In this document: in pieces, positions 29,941 to 38,371 of the stretch
How positions within the stretch are numbered: the stretch's first letter is position 1
How the letters are laid out: each line of letters starts with the position of its first letter
Source: an uncultured Maribacter sp.
GTDB taxonomy: Bacteria; Bacteroidota; Bacteroidia; Flavobacteriales; Flavobacteriaceae
Length of the DNA: 64,000 nt
Reading direction: 5' to 3'
Assembly: GCA_947498505.1 (NCBI GenBank)
Contig: CANMKG010000003.1
Coordinates: 248,001-312,000 of the forward strand
Position numbers and translations under genes: made by a program
The notes under the pieces: generated by a model
Told to the model about the DNA's origin: nothing
What the model saw: the letters and a program-made list of their open reading frames with translations, nothing else
Databases searched by the model: none

Positions 29941-30410
29941 AAAAGTTCCTTAAGCTTTTCGTAAACTAATTGACTTTCCCAACCTCTATAAAGTAAATAA
30001 TCAGCTAATTTCTTTTTCTTTTTTAGAATGTTAGTTTCGGTTAGTTGGGAAAATCTTTTTTGTGCTAAATCGTTCAGAGTATTTAGGTAAGTTTCTTCTT
30101 CAATTTCTTTTAGGGCAATAGAAATGTTGTATTTAGATATTTGCCTTAATTTTAATTCACTAACAATACGGTTTCTGCCCCATTTTTTTATGTTGAATTT
30201 ACCTCTTGCAAAACTTTTAGCAAACCGTTCTTCATTTAAGAAATTATCAGCAAGTAATTCTCCAATAATTTGGTCAATAACTTCAGGAATCATGCGCATT
30301 TCTTTTAACTTGTCTATAACCTCTTTGTGACATCTGTCTTGATAAGCGCAATAACTTTCTAGCTTTTTTTTTGCTTCTTCTAAAGAGTAAAATTTAGAAC
30401 TCTTGTTCAT
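29937..30410 (-). CDS. recX: Regulatory protein RecX
   Basis: 157 residues from the ATG at 30410 (MNKSSKFYSLEEAKKKLESY). A longer frame to 30458 adds a non-conserved aromatic stretch and is rejected. RecX binds RecA filaments and limits recombination. The three-helix repeats are visible: AKKKLESYCAYQDRCHKEVIDKL, the central ADNFLNEERFAKSFARGKF (family signature) and KKWGRNRIVSELK. Its stop codon overlaps that of convergent bioB by three bases. Confidence 0.93.
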   Translation of the reverse strand: MNKSSKFYSLEEAKKKLESYCAYQDRCHKEVIDKLKEMRMIPEVIDQIIGELLADNFLNEERFAKSFARGKFNIKKWGRNRIVSELKLRQISKYNISIALKEIEEETYLNTLNDLAQKRFSQLTETNILKKKKKLADYLLYRGWESQLVYEKLKELF

Positions 30411-30498
30411 ATATTGTAAAGTGGAAAAATTATAAAAATTATAAAAATAGCAGTACATTGTTTATTGCGCCTAAAGGTAGAATTTTTAAATATGATTT

Positions 30499-33400
30499 AT
30501 GTTGAAGCTTGATTTTAAAAAATGCCATAGTTTTTTAATTGTAATAGTTGTTTTATTCCTTAACGTTGATATTCAGGCTCAAACTTTTGAGCATATAACA
30601 TCAGTTGCTGGTTTGGGAATCTTAGAAGAGAATAATGGAGTAGCTGTTGCAGATTATGACGGAGATTTAGACTTAGACATTTTTGTAGTGGCTATTAACC
30701 CTGATGAGAATAATCGAGGCTTGACCCATAGTCGCCTATTTCGAAATGATAACAATGGATCTTTTACAGACGTTACTGCCCAGGCTGGCTTCGCAAACCT
30801 TTTTTTACCTGAAGAAGTTGGATTTGCCAACTCCAGTCTAGTTGGACTCGACGGCTTTAAATATGGTGCTTTTTGGGGTGATTACGATAACGATGGTTAT
30901 CCTGATATTTTTCTAACTCATTATCAAAAAGTTCATCTTTTTCGTAACAATGCCGATGGCTCCTTTACCGATGTAACTGTTACATCAGGCATTTCACAGA
31001 ACAACGATTGTAGCAATACCGGTGCGGCATGGTTTGACTATAATAACGACGGTTTTTTGGATCTTTTTTTAGCGGACTGGAACAGGTGTAATGGTAATAC
31101 TTTATACAAAAACAATGGCAATGGAAGCTTTGAAAATGTATCCTCTCAAATTGCTTCTGGAACTAGTTACGCAAGTTATACACCTTTTCCGTTAGATATT
31201 AATGCTGATGGTTGGCAAGATATTTACGTCGCAAATGACTTTGATGAAACCAATACTTTGTTCATTAATCAAAATGGCACTTCGTTCAATGAAAACGCTA
31301 CCGATTTTGGTTTAAATAGCTTTCTTGACGATATGGGTATTGCTATTGGTGATGTTAATAATGATGGGTATTTTGATTTATTTACCACCGGCATCGATAA
31401 GAATTCTCTTTTTATAAATCAAGGAGGCAATACTTTTACGCAACAATCAGAAACCTATAACGTATTTAATAGTAATTGGGCATGGGGCTGTACTTTTGCC
31501 GATTTTGATTTAGATGGAGATGAAGATTTATACGTAAGTAACGGCTTTTTCTTTAGAGGTCCCGCAAGTAATTTTTATTACAAAAATTTGCTTAAGGAAG
31601 GTCAGACTGGATTTTCAGACGTATCAGAAGCTATGGGGCTTGATCATTTTGGAAATGGAGCTACTGTTGTTGATTTTGATTATGATAATGATGGCGATTT
31701 AGATCTTATTTTTTCTGACGCCAGAGAGGCGATACAGTTTTATGAAAACAAAACATTATCTCCCAGTTCCAATACTTTAAGCTGGAGTAAAATTATAGTA
31801 GAAGGCACCACAGTAAATAAAAATGCTTTTGGAACTAAAATTGAACTTACAACCGAAGAAGAAACCCTTATACGATGGTATAATGGAGTAGGAATGTTAT
31901 CACAAAGTATTAAACCCATTCACTTTGGCTTAGGTCAGGCCCAAGAAATTCGAGAAATTAAAGTCACCTGGACCAATGGGCAAGAAGAAATTTTTAGTAA
32001 TCAATCCGTTAACCAACATCTTAAAATTACCCAAGGCAATGGTATTGAGGTGCTGAATATATCTGCCAGTAACAAAATTTTGGGCTGTACTGACCCTAAT
32101 GCTTGTAATTATAATCCATTAGCAGTATCGAGTGATGGTAATTGTGTCTATTTTGGAGCTAATAATACAATAAATGGAGCCTTAGAATCTGGATTTAATA
32201 GTGAGGAAGAGTATGTATATGGTATAGATACAAATACAATTAATTGGACAGTAGAGGGAGGAGAAATTGTTAAAGGACAAGGCACAAATACCGTAACTAT
32301 AAAATGGGGTATAGGTGTTTCAGGGAAAATTACAGCAATAGAGCAAGCAGAAAATTGTATTAGTGAAGTAAAAGAAATAGATGTAGCGTTAAGTGTTATT
32401 AATATTCCTGAAAATGTTTCGATAGCAAGAATTTGGAATGAGGCGCTATTGGAAGCAATTCGTAACGATTATGCTAGACCTACTGTGCATGCCAGAAACT
32501 TGTTTCATGCGTCCATTGCATTATATGATTGTTGGGCAATTTATGATGAAATTGCTAGACCCTATTTAATTGGGAATACAGTAGGCGAATTTAGTAGCTC
32601 CTTGGGGGATTTTATTCCTTCGGAAGACATAAAAGAATCTCAGGAAAAAGCAATGAGTTATGCTGCTTATCGTGTGTTAAGACATCGATTTAAAAACTCT
32701 CCCAATAGGGAAGAAAGCTTAGCACTTTTTGATTATATCATGGACGAATTAGGGTTTGATGTAGGTGATGTTGATACTGACTATACATCTGGAAATGCTA
32801 TTGCTCTTGGAAATTATGTAGCTGAAGTGATAATTAATTACGGAAATTTAGATGAATCACGAGAGGCAACCGCATATGATAATGCGTTTTACGAACCTGT
32901 AAATATGGCGCTAGAATTAAACGTTTCCGAAGAAAATAGTAATGTGGTAGATGCTAATCGTTGGCAACCACTAACTTTTAATACATTTATAGATCAAAGT
33001 GGAAATATAATTGAAGGAGATACACCAGAATTTTTAAGCCCAGAATGGGGGAAAGTATCTCCCTTTGCCTTATCAAATGAAGATATAACTATTTTTAGTA
33101 GAGGAGGAAATGATTATAAAGTATTTCATGATCCAGGAGCTCCTCCTTTGTTAGATATAGAAAATGAGACAGCTTCGAGTGATTTATACAAGTGGAATTT
33201 TTCATTAGTTTCTATTTGGAGTGCTCATTTAGATCCTACGGATGGGGTTTTATGGGATATTTCCCCAAAAAACATTGGTAATATTGACATTGCTTCATTT
33301 CCGAATTCATTTGACGAATACCCTAATTTTTATAAAGAAATTGAAGGAGGAGATATAAGTATGGGGCGAAGCATAAATCCCAAAACCGGTGAAGCTTATA

Positions 33401-34533
33401 CTTCTCAAATGGTACCTAGAGCGGATTATGCAAGGGTGCTTGCAGAATTTTGGGCAGATGGACCTGATTCAGAAACTCCTCCAGGACATTGGTTTACTAT
33501 ACTTAATTATGTGAGTGACCATGAGCAATTTCAACGTAGATTCAATGGTGAAGGAGAGGAGTTAGCACCATTAGAGTGGGATATAAAATCGTATTTTATA
33601 TTGGCTGGGGCAATGCATGATGCTGCTATAACTGCCTGGGGGATAAAAGGGTGGTATGATTATATACGTCCAATTTCTGCTATTAGATATATGAGCGCTT
33701 TGGGTCAAAGCAGTGATCAAAGTTTATCCAATTATCATATTGGCGGAATACCTTTAAAAGAAGGATATGTTGAAGTAGTTAATGAAGGCGATGAGCTAAG
33801 TGGTATCAACAATGAAAACGTTGGGGAAATAAAACTATTTGCATGGAGAGGGCATAAATTTATTGATAACCCAAGTACAGATGTTGCTGGTGTGGGATGG
33901 ATTTTAGCTAAAGATTGGTTTCCGTATCAACGACCATCATTTGTAACGCCTCCGTTTGCTGGCTATTTGTCCGGTCATTCGACATACTCCAGGGCTGCTG
34001 CTGAGGTGTTAACTTTGATTACTGGAGATGAATATTTTCCTGGAGGAATAGGCGAATTTGTGGCTAAAAAGGATGAGTTTTTAGTTTTTGAAAAAGGACC
34101 TTCAGTAGATGTGGTATTACAGTGGGCAACTTATAGAGATGCATCTGATCAAACAAGTTTATCTAGAATTTGGGGAGGAATACATCCTCCAGCGGATGAT
34201 ATTTTAGGAAGACAAATTGGAGCAAAAGTTGGAGTTGATGCCTATAATTATGCGATTCCTTACTTTTCTAGTGAAGAAATAATAATTCCAGAGAATAATG
34301 AAAAATATATTCTATATCCTAATCCATTAATTAATAATGAAATTAACATAGTCAACACTAATGATAATGATAGATTTGAGTTGTTTGATATTATTGGTCG
34401 AAAGCTTAAAATAATAGAGAAAAACTTTGATGCGTCCACCAGTATTACTACTGTTTTAATGCCAAAACTTGCGGCAGGCTTATATATCTTAAAGGTTAAT
34501 AAAGAGGCATTTTTGGTAGCAAAGAATAACTAG
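30499..34533 (+). CDS. Secreted FG-GAP / vanadium haloperoxidase-like fusion with T9SS tail
   Basis: 1344 residues. Order: signal peptide (1-28, ending DIQAQ); FG-GAP/VCBS repeats (about 30-420, many DxDxDGDxD loops such as DYDGDLDLD); an ASPIC/UnbV-type domain (about 430-515); a short GCTDPNACNYNP motif near 530; an Ig-like region (about 550-633); a vanadium-dependent haloperoxidase/PAP2 domain (about 635-1260); and a type A T9SS sorting domain (about 1268-1344, YPNP then FDIIGRK and LAAGLYILKV). The peroxidase motifs are complete: Lys1050-x6-Arg1057-Pro, Ser1158-Gly-His1160, and Ser1222-Arg1223-x5-His1229-x3-Asp1233. Activity (halide oxidation versus phosphatase) is not decided by these residues alone. 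It appears to be monocistronic. Confidence 0.88.
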   Translation: MLKLDFKKCHSFLIVIVVLFLNVDIQAQTFEHITSVAGLGILEENNGVAVADYDGDLDLDIFVVAINPDENNRGLTHSRLFRNDNNGSFTDVTAQAGFANLFLPEEVGFANSSLVGLDGFKYGAFWGDYDNDGYPDIFLTHYQKVHLFRNNADGSFTDVTVTSGISQNNDCSNTGAAWFDYNNDGFLDLFLADWNRCNGNTLYKNNGNGSFENVSSQIASGTSYASYTPFPLDINADGWQDIYVANDFDETNTLFINQNGTSFNENATDFGLNSFLDDMGIAIGDVNNDGYFDLFTTGIDKNSLFINQGGNTFTQQSETYNVFNSNWAWGCTFADFDLDGDEDLYVSNGFFFRGPASNFYYKNLLKEGQTGFSDVSEAMGLDHFGNGATVVDFDYDNDGDLDLIFSDAREAIQFYENKTLSPSSNTLSWSKIIVEGTTVNKNAFGTKIELTTEEETLIRWYNGVGMLSQSIKPIHFGLGQAQEIREIKVTWTNGQEEIFSNQSVNQHLKITQGNGIEVLNISASNKILGCTDPNACNYNPLAVSSDGNCVYFGANNTINGALESGFNSEEEYVYGIDTNTINWTVEGGEIVKGQGTNTVTIKWGIGVSGKITAIEQAENCISEVKEIDVALSVINIPENVSIARIWNEALLEAIRNDYARPTVHARNLFHASIALYDCWAIYDEIARPYLIGNTVGEFSSSLGDFIPSEDIKESQEKAMSYAAYRVLRHRFKNSPNREESLALFDYIMDELGFDVGDVDTDYTSGNAIALGNYVAEVIINYGNLDESREATAYDNAFYEPVNMALELNVSEENSNVVDANRWQPLTFNTFIDQSGNIIEGDTPEFLSPEWGKVSPFALSNEDITIFSRGGNDYKVFHDPGAPPLLDIENETASSDLYKWNFSLVSIWSAHLDPTDGVLWDISPKNIGNIDIASFPNSFDEYPNFYKEIEGGDISMGRSINPKTGEAYTSQMVPRADYARVLAEFWADGPDSETPPGHWFTILNYVSDHEQFQRRFNGEGEELAPLEWDIKSYFILAGAMHDAAITAWGIKGWYDYIRPISAIRYMSALGQSSDQSLSNYHIGGIPLKEGYVEVVNEGDELSGINNENVGEIKLFAWRGHKFIDNPSTDVAGVGWILAKDWFPYQRPSFVTPPFAGYLSGHSTYSRAAAEVLTLITGDEYFPGGIGEFVAKKDEFLVFEKGPSVDVVLQWATYRDASDQTSLSRIWGGIHPPADDILGRQIGAKVGVDAYNYAIPYFSSEEIIIPENNEKYILYPNPLINNEINIVNTNDNDRFELFDIIGRKLKIIEKNFDASTSITTVLMPKLAAGLYILKVNKEAFLVAKNN

Positions 34534-34554
34534 TGTTTAAATATTAAGCATAAA

Positions 34555-34590
34555 AAAAGCGACTTCTTTTTAAAGAAGTCGCTTAAATTT
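34555..34590. terminator. Bidirectional terminator between the haloperoxidase fusion and rng
   Basis: A 13-pair stem (34557-34569 with 34572-34584), AAGCGACTTCTTT pairing with AAAGAAGTCGCTT, has A-rich sequence on its left and T-rich on its right, so it can act for both convergent genes. Confidence 0.88.
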
Positions 34591-36138
34591 TTAATATATA
34601 GTCTTACCGTTTTTATTTTTAAAACGATATTCAAGATACGTATACGCATCTCTAGGTTGAATTTTAATCCATCTTTTATGTTCTAAAAACCACTTAAAAC
34701 GTATGGATAAAAGGCCTTTAGTAAGATAAGCAGCAATAAACGGATGTATGTTTAAAGTTATACTATTACCCTTCGCAGGACCTTTTAAAAGCTTTTCAAG
34801 ACTAAAGTTTATTTTGTCAATTAAAACAATTGGAGCTTCTACTTCTTGACCACTACGATTCGGGTCCTCCTCTGTTGTTTTAATGTTCATTTCTGGTCTA
34901 ACTCTTTGTCTTGTAATTTGAATAAGACCAAATTTACTTGGGGGCAAAATTTTGTGTTTCGCTCGATCATCTTTCATTTCCTCTTTAAGGTGATCAAAAA
35001 GCTTTCTTCTATGTGGTGCTTTTACCATGTCGATAAAGTCAACCACAATAATACCTCCCATATCTCGAAGACGCAACTGCCTTGCTATTTCAGAAGCTGC
35101 TAAAAGATTTACTTCTAAAGCAGTGTCTTCTTGGTTTTTTGCTTTGTTAGATCTGTTACCACTATTAACATCAATAACATGTAAAGCTTCGGTGTGTTCT
35201 ATGATTAAATATGCACCTTTACTCATAGAAGCTGTACGACCAAAAGACGATTTAATTTGTCTTTCTATACCGTATTTTTCAAAGATTGGAACGGAAGATT
35301 TATATTGTTTTACAATAGACTCCTTCGCTGGAGCTATCTCCTGGACATAATCTTTAATTTGATTGTGAAGTGTTTCGTCATCTACATGAATTCCAGTAAA
35401 GGAATCATTGAAAATGTCACGAAGTATAGAGGAGGCTCTATTAAGCTCAACTAATACTTTTGACGGTGTAGGTGCTTTATACAATTTTTTACACATTGCG
35501 GACCATTTGTCCAGCAAGTTTTCTAGATCTTTATCTAGTTCAGCCACTTTTTTGCCTTCTGCAACTGTTCTTATAATTACTCCAAATCCTTTAGGCTTAA
35601 TACTTCTTACAAGCCTTTTAAGTCTGTCTTTTTCATCAGTACTGGATATCTTTTGCGAAACAGATACACGGTCTGAAAAAGGAACCATTACTAAATAACG
35701 TCCAGCTATAGAAAGTTCTGAACTTATTCTTGGCCCTTTTGTGGATATGGGTTCTTTAACAATTTGCACTAAAATAGATTGATTTGCTTTTAGGACGTCA
35801 TTAATTACGCCATGCTTATCAATATCTTCTTGAAAAGGAAAATTTTTAAGAGAATATTCTTTTAATTTTCCTGAACTCACTTGTTTAATGAATTTTAACA
35901 TAGTGGAAAGCTGTGGGCCTAAATCATGATAATGCAAAAAAGCATCTTTTTCATACCCCACATTAACGAATGCCGCGTTTAAACCAGTAACAGGTTTGCG
36001 CACTTTGGCTAGAAAAATATCTCCAACCGAAAAATCGTTATTGTCTTCCTCTTTATGTAATTCAGTAAGTTTTCCTTCCTTAAGTAAGGCAAAATCTACG
36101 GCATCAGAACTAGATCTTACGATTAATTCTCTATTCAC
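34591..36138 (-). CDS. rng: Ribonuclease E/G
   Basis: 515 residues, the RNase G-like length without the large RNase E scaffold tail. It cleaves single-stranded RNA for rRNA and mRNA processing. The S1 domain lies at about 38-130 (GDIFLAKVRKPVTGLNAAFVNVG), and the catalytic metal-binding aspartates are in HVIDVNSG and GGIIVVDFIDM. Two conserved cysteines of the Zn-link type are not obvious in the C-terminal part. The start is GTG at 36138 (MNRELIVRSS). The preceding 142 bases contain a CTATCA/TGATAG inverted repeat. On the minus strand it follows HU and a tiny basic protein gene. Confidence 0.95.
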   Translation of the reverse strand: MNRELIVRSSSDAVDFALLKEGKLTELHKEEDNNDFSVGDIFLAKVRKPVTGLNAAFVNVGYEKDAFLHYHDLGPQLSTMLKFIKQVSSGKLKEYSLKNFPFQEDIDKHGVINDVLKANQSILVQIVKEPISTKGPRISSELSIAGRYLVMVPFSDRVSVSQKISSTDEKDRLKRLVRSIKPKGFGVIIRTVAEGKKVAELDKDLENLLDKWSAMCKKLYKAPTPSKVLVELNRASSILRDIFNDSFTGIHVDDETLHNQIKDYVQEIAPAKESIVKQYKSSVPIFEKYGIERQIKSSFGRTASMSKGAYLIIEHTEALHVIDVNSGNRSNKAKNQEDTALEVNLLAASEIARQLRLRDMGGIIVVDFIDMVKAPHRRKLFDHLKEEMKDDRAKHKILPPSKFGLIQITRQRVRPEMNIKTTEEDPNRSGQEVEAPIVLIDKINFSLEKLLKGPAKGNSITLNIHPFIAAYLTKGLLSIRFKWFLEHKRWIKIQPRDAYTYLEYRFKNKNGKTIY

Positions 36139-36261
36139 CTGAATTTATATTTAACCTATCAATTGTCTATGATAGATTGATTAAACAATACTAGAAACAG
36201 GTCCTAATAAACCTGCCGAAATTCATTTTAGAATCTCTATGTCAAAGAACTAGTATAAAAT

Positions 36262-36290
36262 GAAAAAGTAGTTGTTACAACTACTTTTTC
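36262..36290 (-). terminator. Hairpin overlapping the stop of the 29-residue basic gene
   Basis: A perfect 13-pair stem (36262-36274 with 36278-36290) with a 3-base loop. The stop codon of the small basic gene (36281-36283) is inside it. On the minus strand it ends in a T-rich tract, so it can end the HU unit before rng. Confidence 0.8.
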
Positions 36291-36370
36291 TTGTGTCGGT
36301 TAGCTCTTCTACGCTTCTTGCGCTTGTGTGTAGCTACCTTATGTCTCTTTCTTTTTTTACCACTCGGCAT
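36281..36370 (-). CDS. 29-residue highly basic protein, likely ribosome-associated
   Basis: The ATG at 36370 opens a 29-codon frame beginning MPSGKKRKRHKVATHKRKK and ending ANRHKKK, then TAG. Nineteen or so residues are Lys, Arg or His. From memory near-identical short proteins (MPSGKKRKRHK start) occur throughout Bacteroidetes, which is strong evidence for a real gene despite its size. The composition suggests an RNA-binding ribosomal protein. One candidate is the small ribosomal protein called bL38 described from a Flavobacterium ribosome structure, but I cannot confirm the match. It lies 21 bases after the HU gene and before the RNase E/G gene. Confidence 0.8.
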   Translation of the reverse strand: MPSGKKRKRHKVATHKRKKRRRANRHKKK

Positions 36371-36391
36371 AAAGTTCTTTTTTTAAGTTAA

Positions 36392-36682
36392 TTATTTTAC
36401 TAGAACGTTGCTCTTAACACCTTCAACAAAAACTTTTGCTGGTTTAAATGCTGGAATGTTGTGAGCAGGTATTTTTATTGTTGTATTTTTTGAAATGTTT
36501 CTTCCTGTTTTTTCAGCTCGCGTCTTAATTATAAAACTTCCAAAACCTCTTAAGTATACATTATCTCCACTTTCTAATGAAGACTTTACTTCCTCCATAA
36601 AGGATTCTACTGTTGCCTGTACATCTCCTTTTTCAATTCCCAGTTTGTCTGAGATTTTCGATACAATTTCCGCTTTCGTCAT
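36392..36682 (-). CDS. HU-family DNA-binding protein
   Basis: 96 residues, a normal HU/IHF subunit that bends and packages DNA as a dimer. It begins MTKAEIVSKISDKLGIEKGD and has the conserved GFGSF turn (RGFGSFIIKTRAEKTGRN), the beta arm with NPKT-like ISKNTTIKIPA, and the FKPAKVF helix end. It has its own -7 element and leads the unit HU - small basic protein - RNase E/G on the minus strand. Confidence 0.95.
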   Translation of the reverse strand: MTKAEIVSKISDKLGIEKGDVQATVESFMEEVKSSLESGDNVYLRGFGSFIIKTRAEKTGRNISKNTTIKIPAHNIPAFKPAKVFVEGVKSNVLVK

Positions 36683-36718
36683 CTTTAATAATAGATTTTC
36701 TGTGTTTTTTTAGGGATG

Positions 36719-36726
36719 CAAATATA
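36719..36726 (-). promoter_or_regulatory. -7 promoter element for the HU gene
   Basis: The minus strand reads TATATTTG, an exact TAnnTTTG match, 36 bases before the ATG at 36682. Confidence 0.6.
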
Positions 36727-36807
36727 TAAATTAAATTGGTTCTTTTTACTTAATGAACTAATTTTAAGTAGATAAACCATTACTTTTACTGCTAAGCAAT
36801 ATACTTA

Positions 36808-37854
36808 ATGTTATTTTCTAAGAAAATTCTGCTCTGGTATGAGCAAAATAAGCGAGAACTTCCGTGGCGAAAAACTATAGACCCTTACAAAATATGGCTC
36901 TCTGAAATTATTCTTCAGCAAACCCGAGTAGCCCAAGGAACACCTTATTATGAGAAATTCATTTCTAATTTTCCTACAGTTTTTGATTTAGCAAATGCAA
37001 CAGAGGAAAAAGTTTTAAAACTATGGCAGGGTTTAGGGTATTATTCAAGAGCAAGAAATTTGCATACTGCTGCGAAAATGGTTGTTGAAAATTACAATGG
37101 TATTTTCCCTGGTAGTTATAAAGAGTTATTAAAGCTTAAAGGTGTTGGAGATTATACAGCTAGTGCAATTGCTTCTATTTGTTTTAATCAGTTAACACCC
37201 GTGGTGGACGGCAATGTTTATAGAGTTTTAGCGCGATATTTTGGTGTTGATAAACCCATTAATAGTGCCGAAGGCATCAAATATTTTAAACAGTTGGCTA
37301 CTGAGGTTATGAGTAGCGATAATATACGAGATTATAATCAGGGTATTATGGAGTTTGGTGCTTTGCAATGCTCTCCTAAAAAACCTTTATGTGAAAGCTG
37401 CCCCTTAAAAGATTCATGTATAGCGTTTAAAGATGATGTTATAATTAGATTACCTGTAAAAATCAACAAAACAAAAATCACCAAACGATACTTTAATTAT
37501 ATAGTGCCAATAATAAATTACACTAAAGATGTTAAAACTGTTTTGTCAAAGCGAACAAAAAAAGGCATTTGGTTTAATTTATGGGAATTTCCGTTATATG
37601 AAAGTCAAAATGAGCTCGAGGAAGCGGATATTCTAAAAGTATTATTTGAATTATTGGGAACTAAAAATTTTGGTAAGATGTATGTTTACAACCAAACTCC
37701 GATAGTTCATAAACTCTCACATCAGCATTTACATACTAAGTTTTGGATAGTTGAAACAGAAGAAAGTCTTACCAACGAGATACTAACATCTGAGTTAGAA
37801 AAATATCCAGTTCCAGTTTTAATTGCGGATTTTATCAAAGCATTTAAATTTTAG
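36808..37854 (+). CDS. mutY: A/G-specific adenine glycosylase
   Basis: 348 residues. It removes adenine mispaired with 8-oxoguanine. The helix-hairpin-helix (LLKLKGVGDYTASAIASI, about 109-126) precedes the catalytic Asp in PVVDGNVYRVLARYF; the 4Fe-4S loop is Cys-x6-Cys-x2-Cys-x5-Cys (QCSPKKPLCESCPLKDSC). The C-terminal NUDIX-like domain starts near 225 and recognises 8-oxoG. It starts the order mutY, ssb, gldE, gldD that is conserved in flavobacteria. Confidence 0.97.
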   Translation: MLFSKKILLWYEQNKRELPWRKTIDPYKIWLSEIILQQTRVAQGTPYYEKFISNFPTVFDLANATEEKVLKLWQGLGYYSRARNLHTAAKMVVENYNGIFPGSYKELLKLKGVGDYTASAIASICFNQLTPVVDGNVYRVLARYFGVDKPINSAEGIKYFKQLATEVMSSDNIRDYNQGIMEFGALQCSPKKPLCESCPLKDSCIAFKDDVIIRLPVKINKTKITKRYFNYIVPIINYTKDVKTVLSKRTKKGIWFNLWEFPLYESQNELEEADILKVLFELLGTKNFGKMYVYNQTPIVHKLSHQHLHTKFWIVETEESLTNEILTSELEKYPVPVLIADFIKAFKF

Positions 37855-37862
37855 TATTTTTG
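37855..37862 (+). promoter_or_regulatory. -7 promoter element for ssb
   Basis: TATTTTTG, an exact TAnnTTTG match overlapping the last bases after the mutY coding region, 28 bases before the ssb ATG. It suggests ssb-gldE-gldD can be transcribed independently of mutY. Confidence 0.5.
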
Positions 37863-37890
37863 TTTAAATAACAAGGTATAGATTAATCTT

Positions 37891-38346
37891 ATGAGTGGTA
37901 CATTAAATAAAGTTATGCTAATAGGTCATTTGGGTGACGAAGTTAAAATGCACTATTTTGAAGGAGGAAATAGCATAGGGCGTTTTCCTATAGCTACTAA
38001 CGAAACCTATACAAATAAACAAACGGGAGAAAAAGTTACTAATACAGATTGGCATAATGTTGTGGTAAGAAATAAAGCTGCGGAAATATGTGAAAAGTAT
38101 TTAAGTAAAGGAGATAAAGTGTATGTTGAGGGACGATTAAAAAACCGTCAATGGCAAGGAGAAGATGGTAATACGCGTTACACTACCGAGGTTCATGTGC
38201 AAGATTTTACTTTTTTATCTACCAAAAAGGAGAGTATGGCCAATGCACAATCAACTCAACAACCGCAACAGAATAATACTCCTGTGACCCCCCAACCAAA
38301 CACTCAGGCAAGTGAACCTGAACAGGATGATGATTTACCTTTCTAA
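37891..38346 (+). CDS. ssb: Single-stranded DNA-binding protein
   Basis: 151 residues. The OB fold covers about 1-110 (LNKVMLIGHLGDEVKMHYFEGG and DWHNVVVRNKAAEICEKYLSKGDKVYVEGRL), followed by a Gln/Pro/Asn-rich linker and the acidic tip EPEQDDDLPF, which recruits replication and repair enzymes. It coats single-stranded DNA as a tetramer. The linker is short, as usual. Confidence 0.97.
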   Translation: MSGTLNKVMLIGHLGDEVKMHYFEGGNSIGRFPIATNETYTNKQTGEKVTNTDWHNVVVRNKAAEICEKYLSKGDKVYVEGRLKNRQWQGEDGNTRYTTEVHVQDFTFLSTKKESMANAQSTQQPQQNNTPVTPQPNTQASEPEQDDDLPF

Positions 38347-38371
38347 AAAGTCAAAAATTAAAATTTAACTA

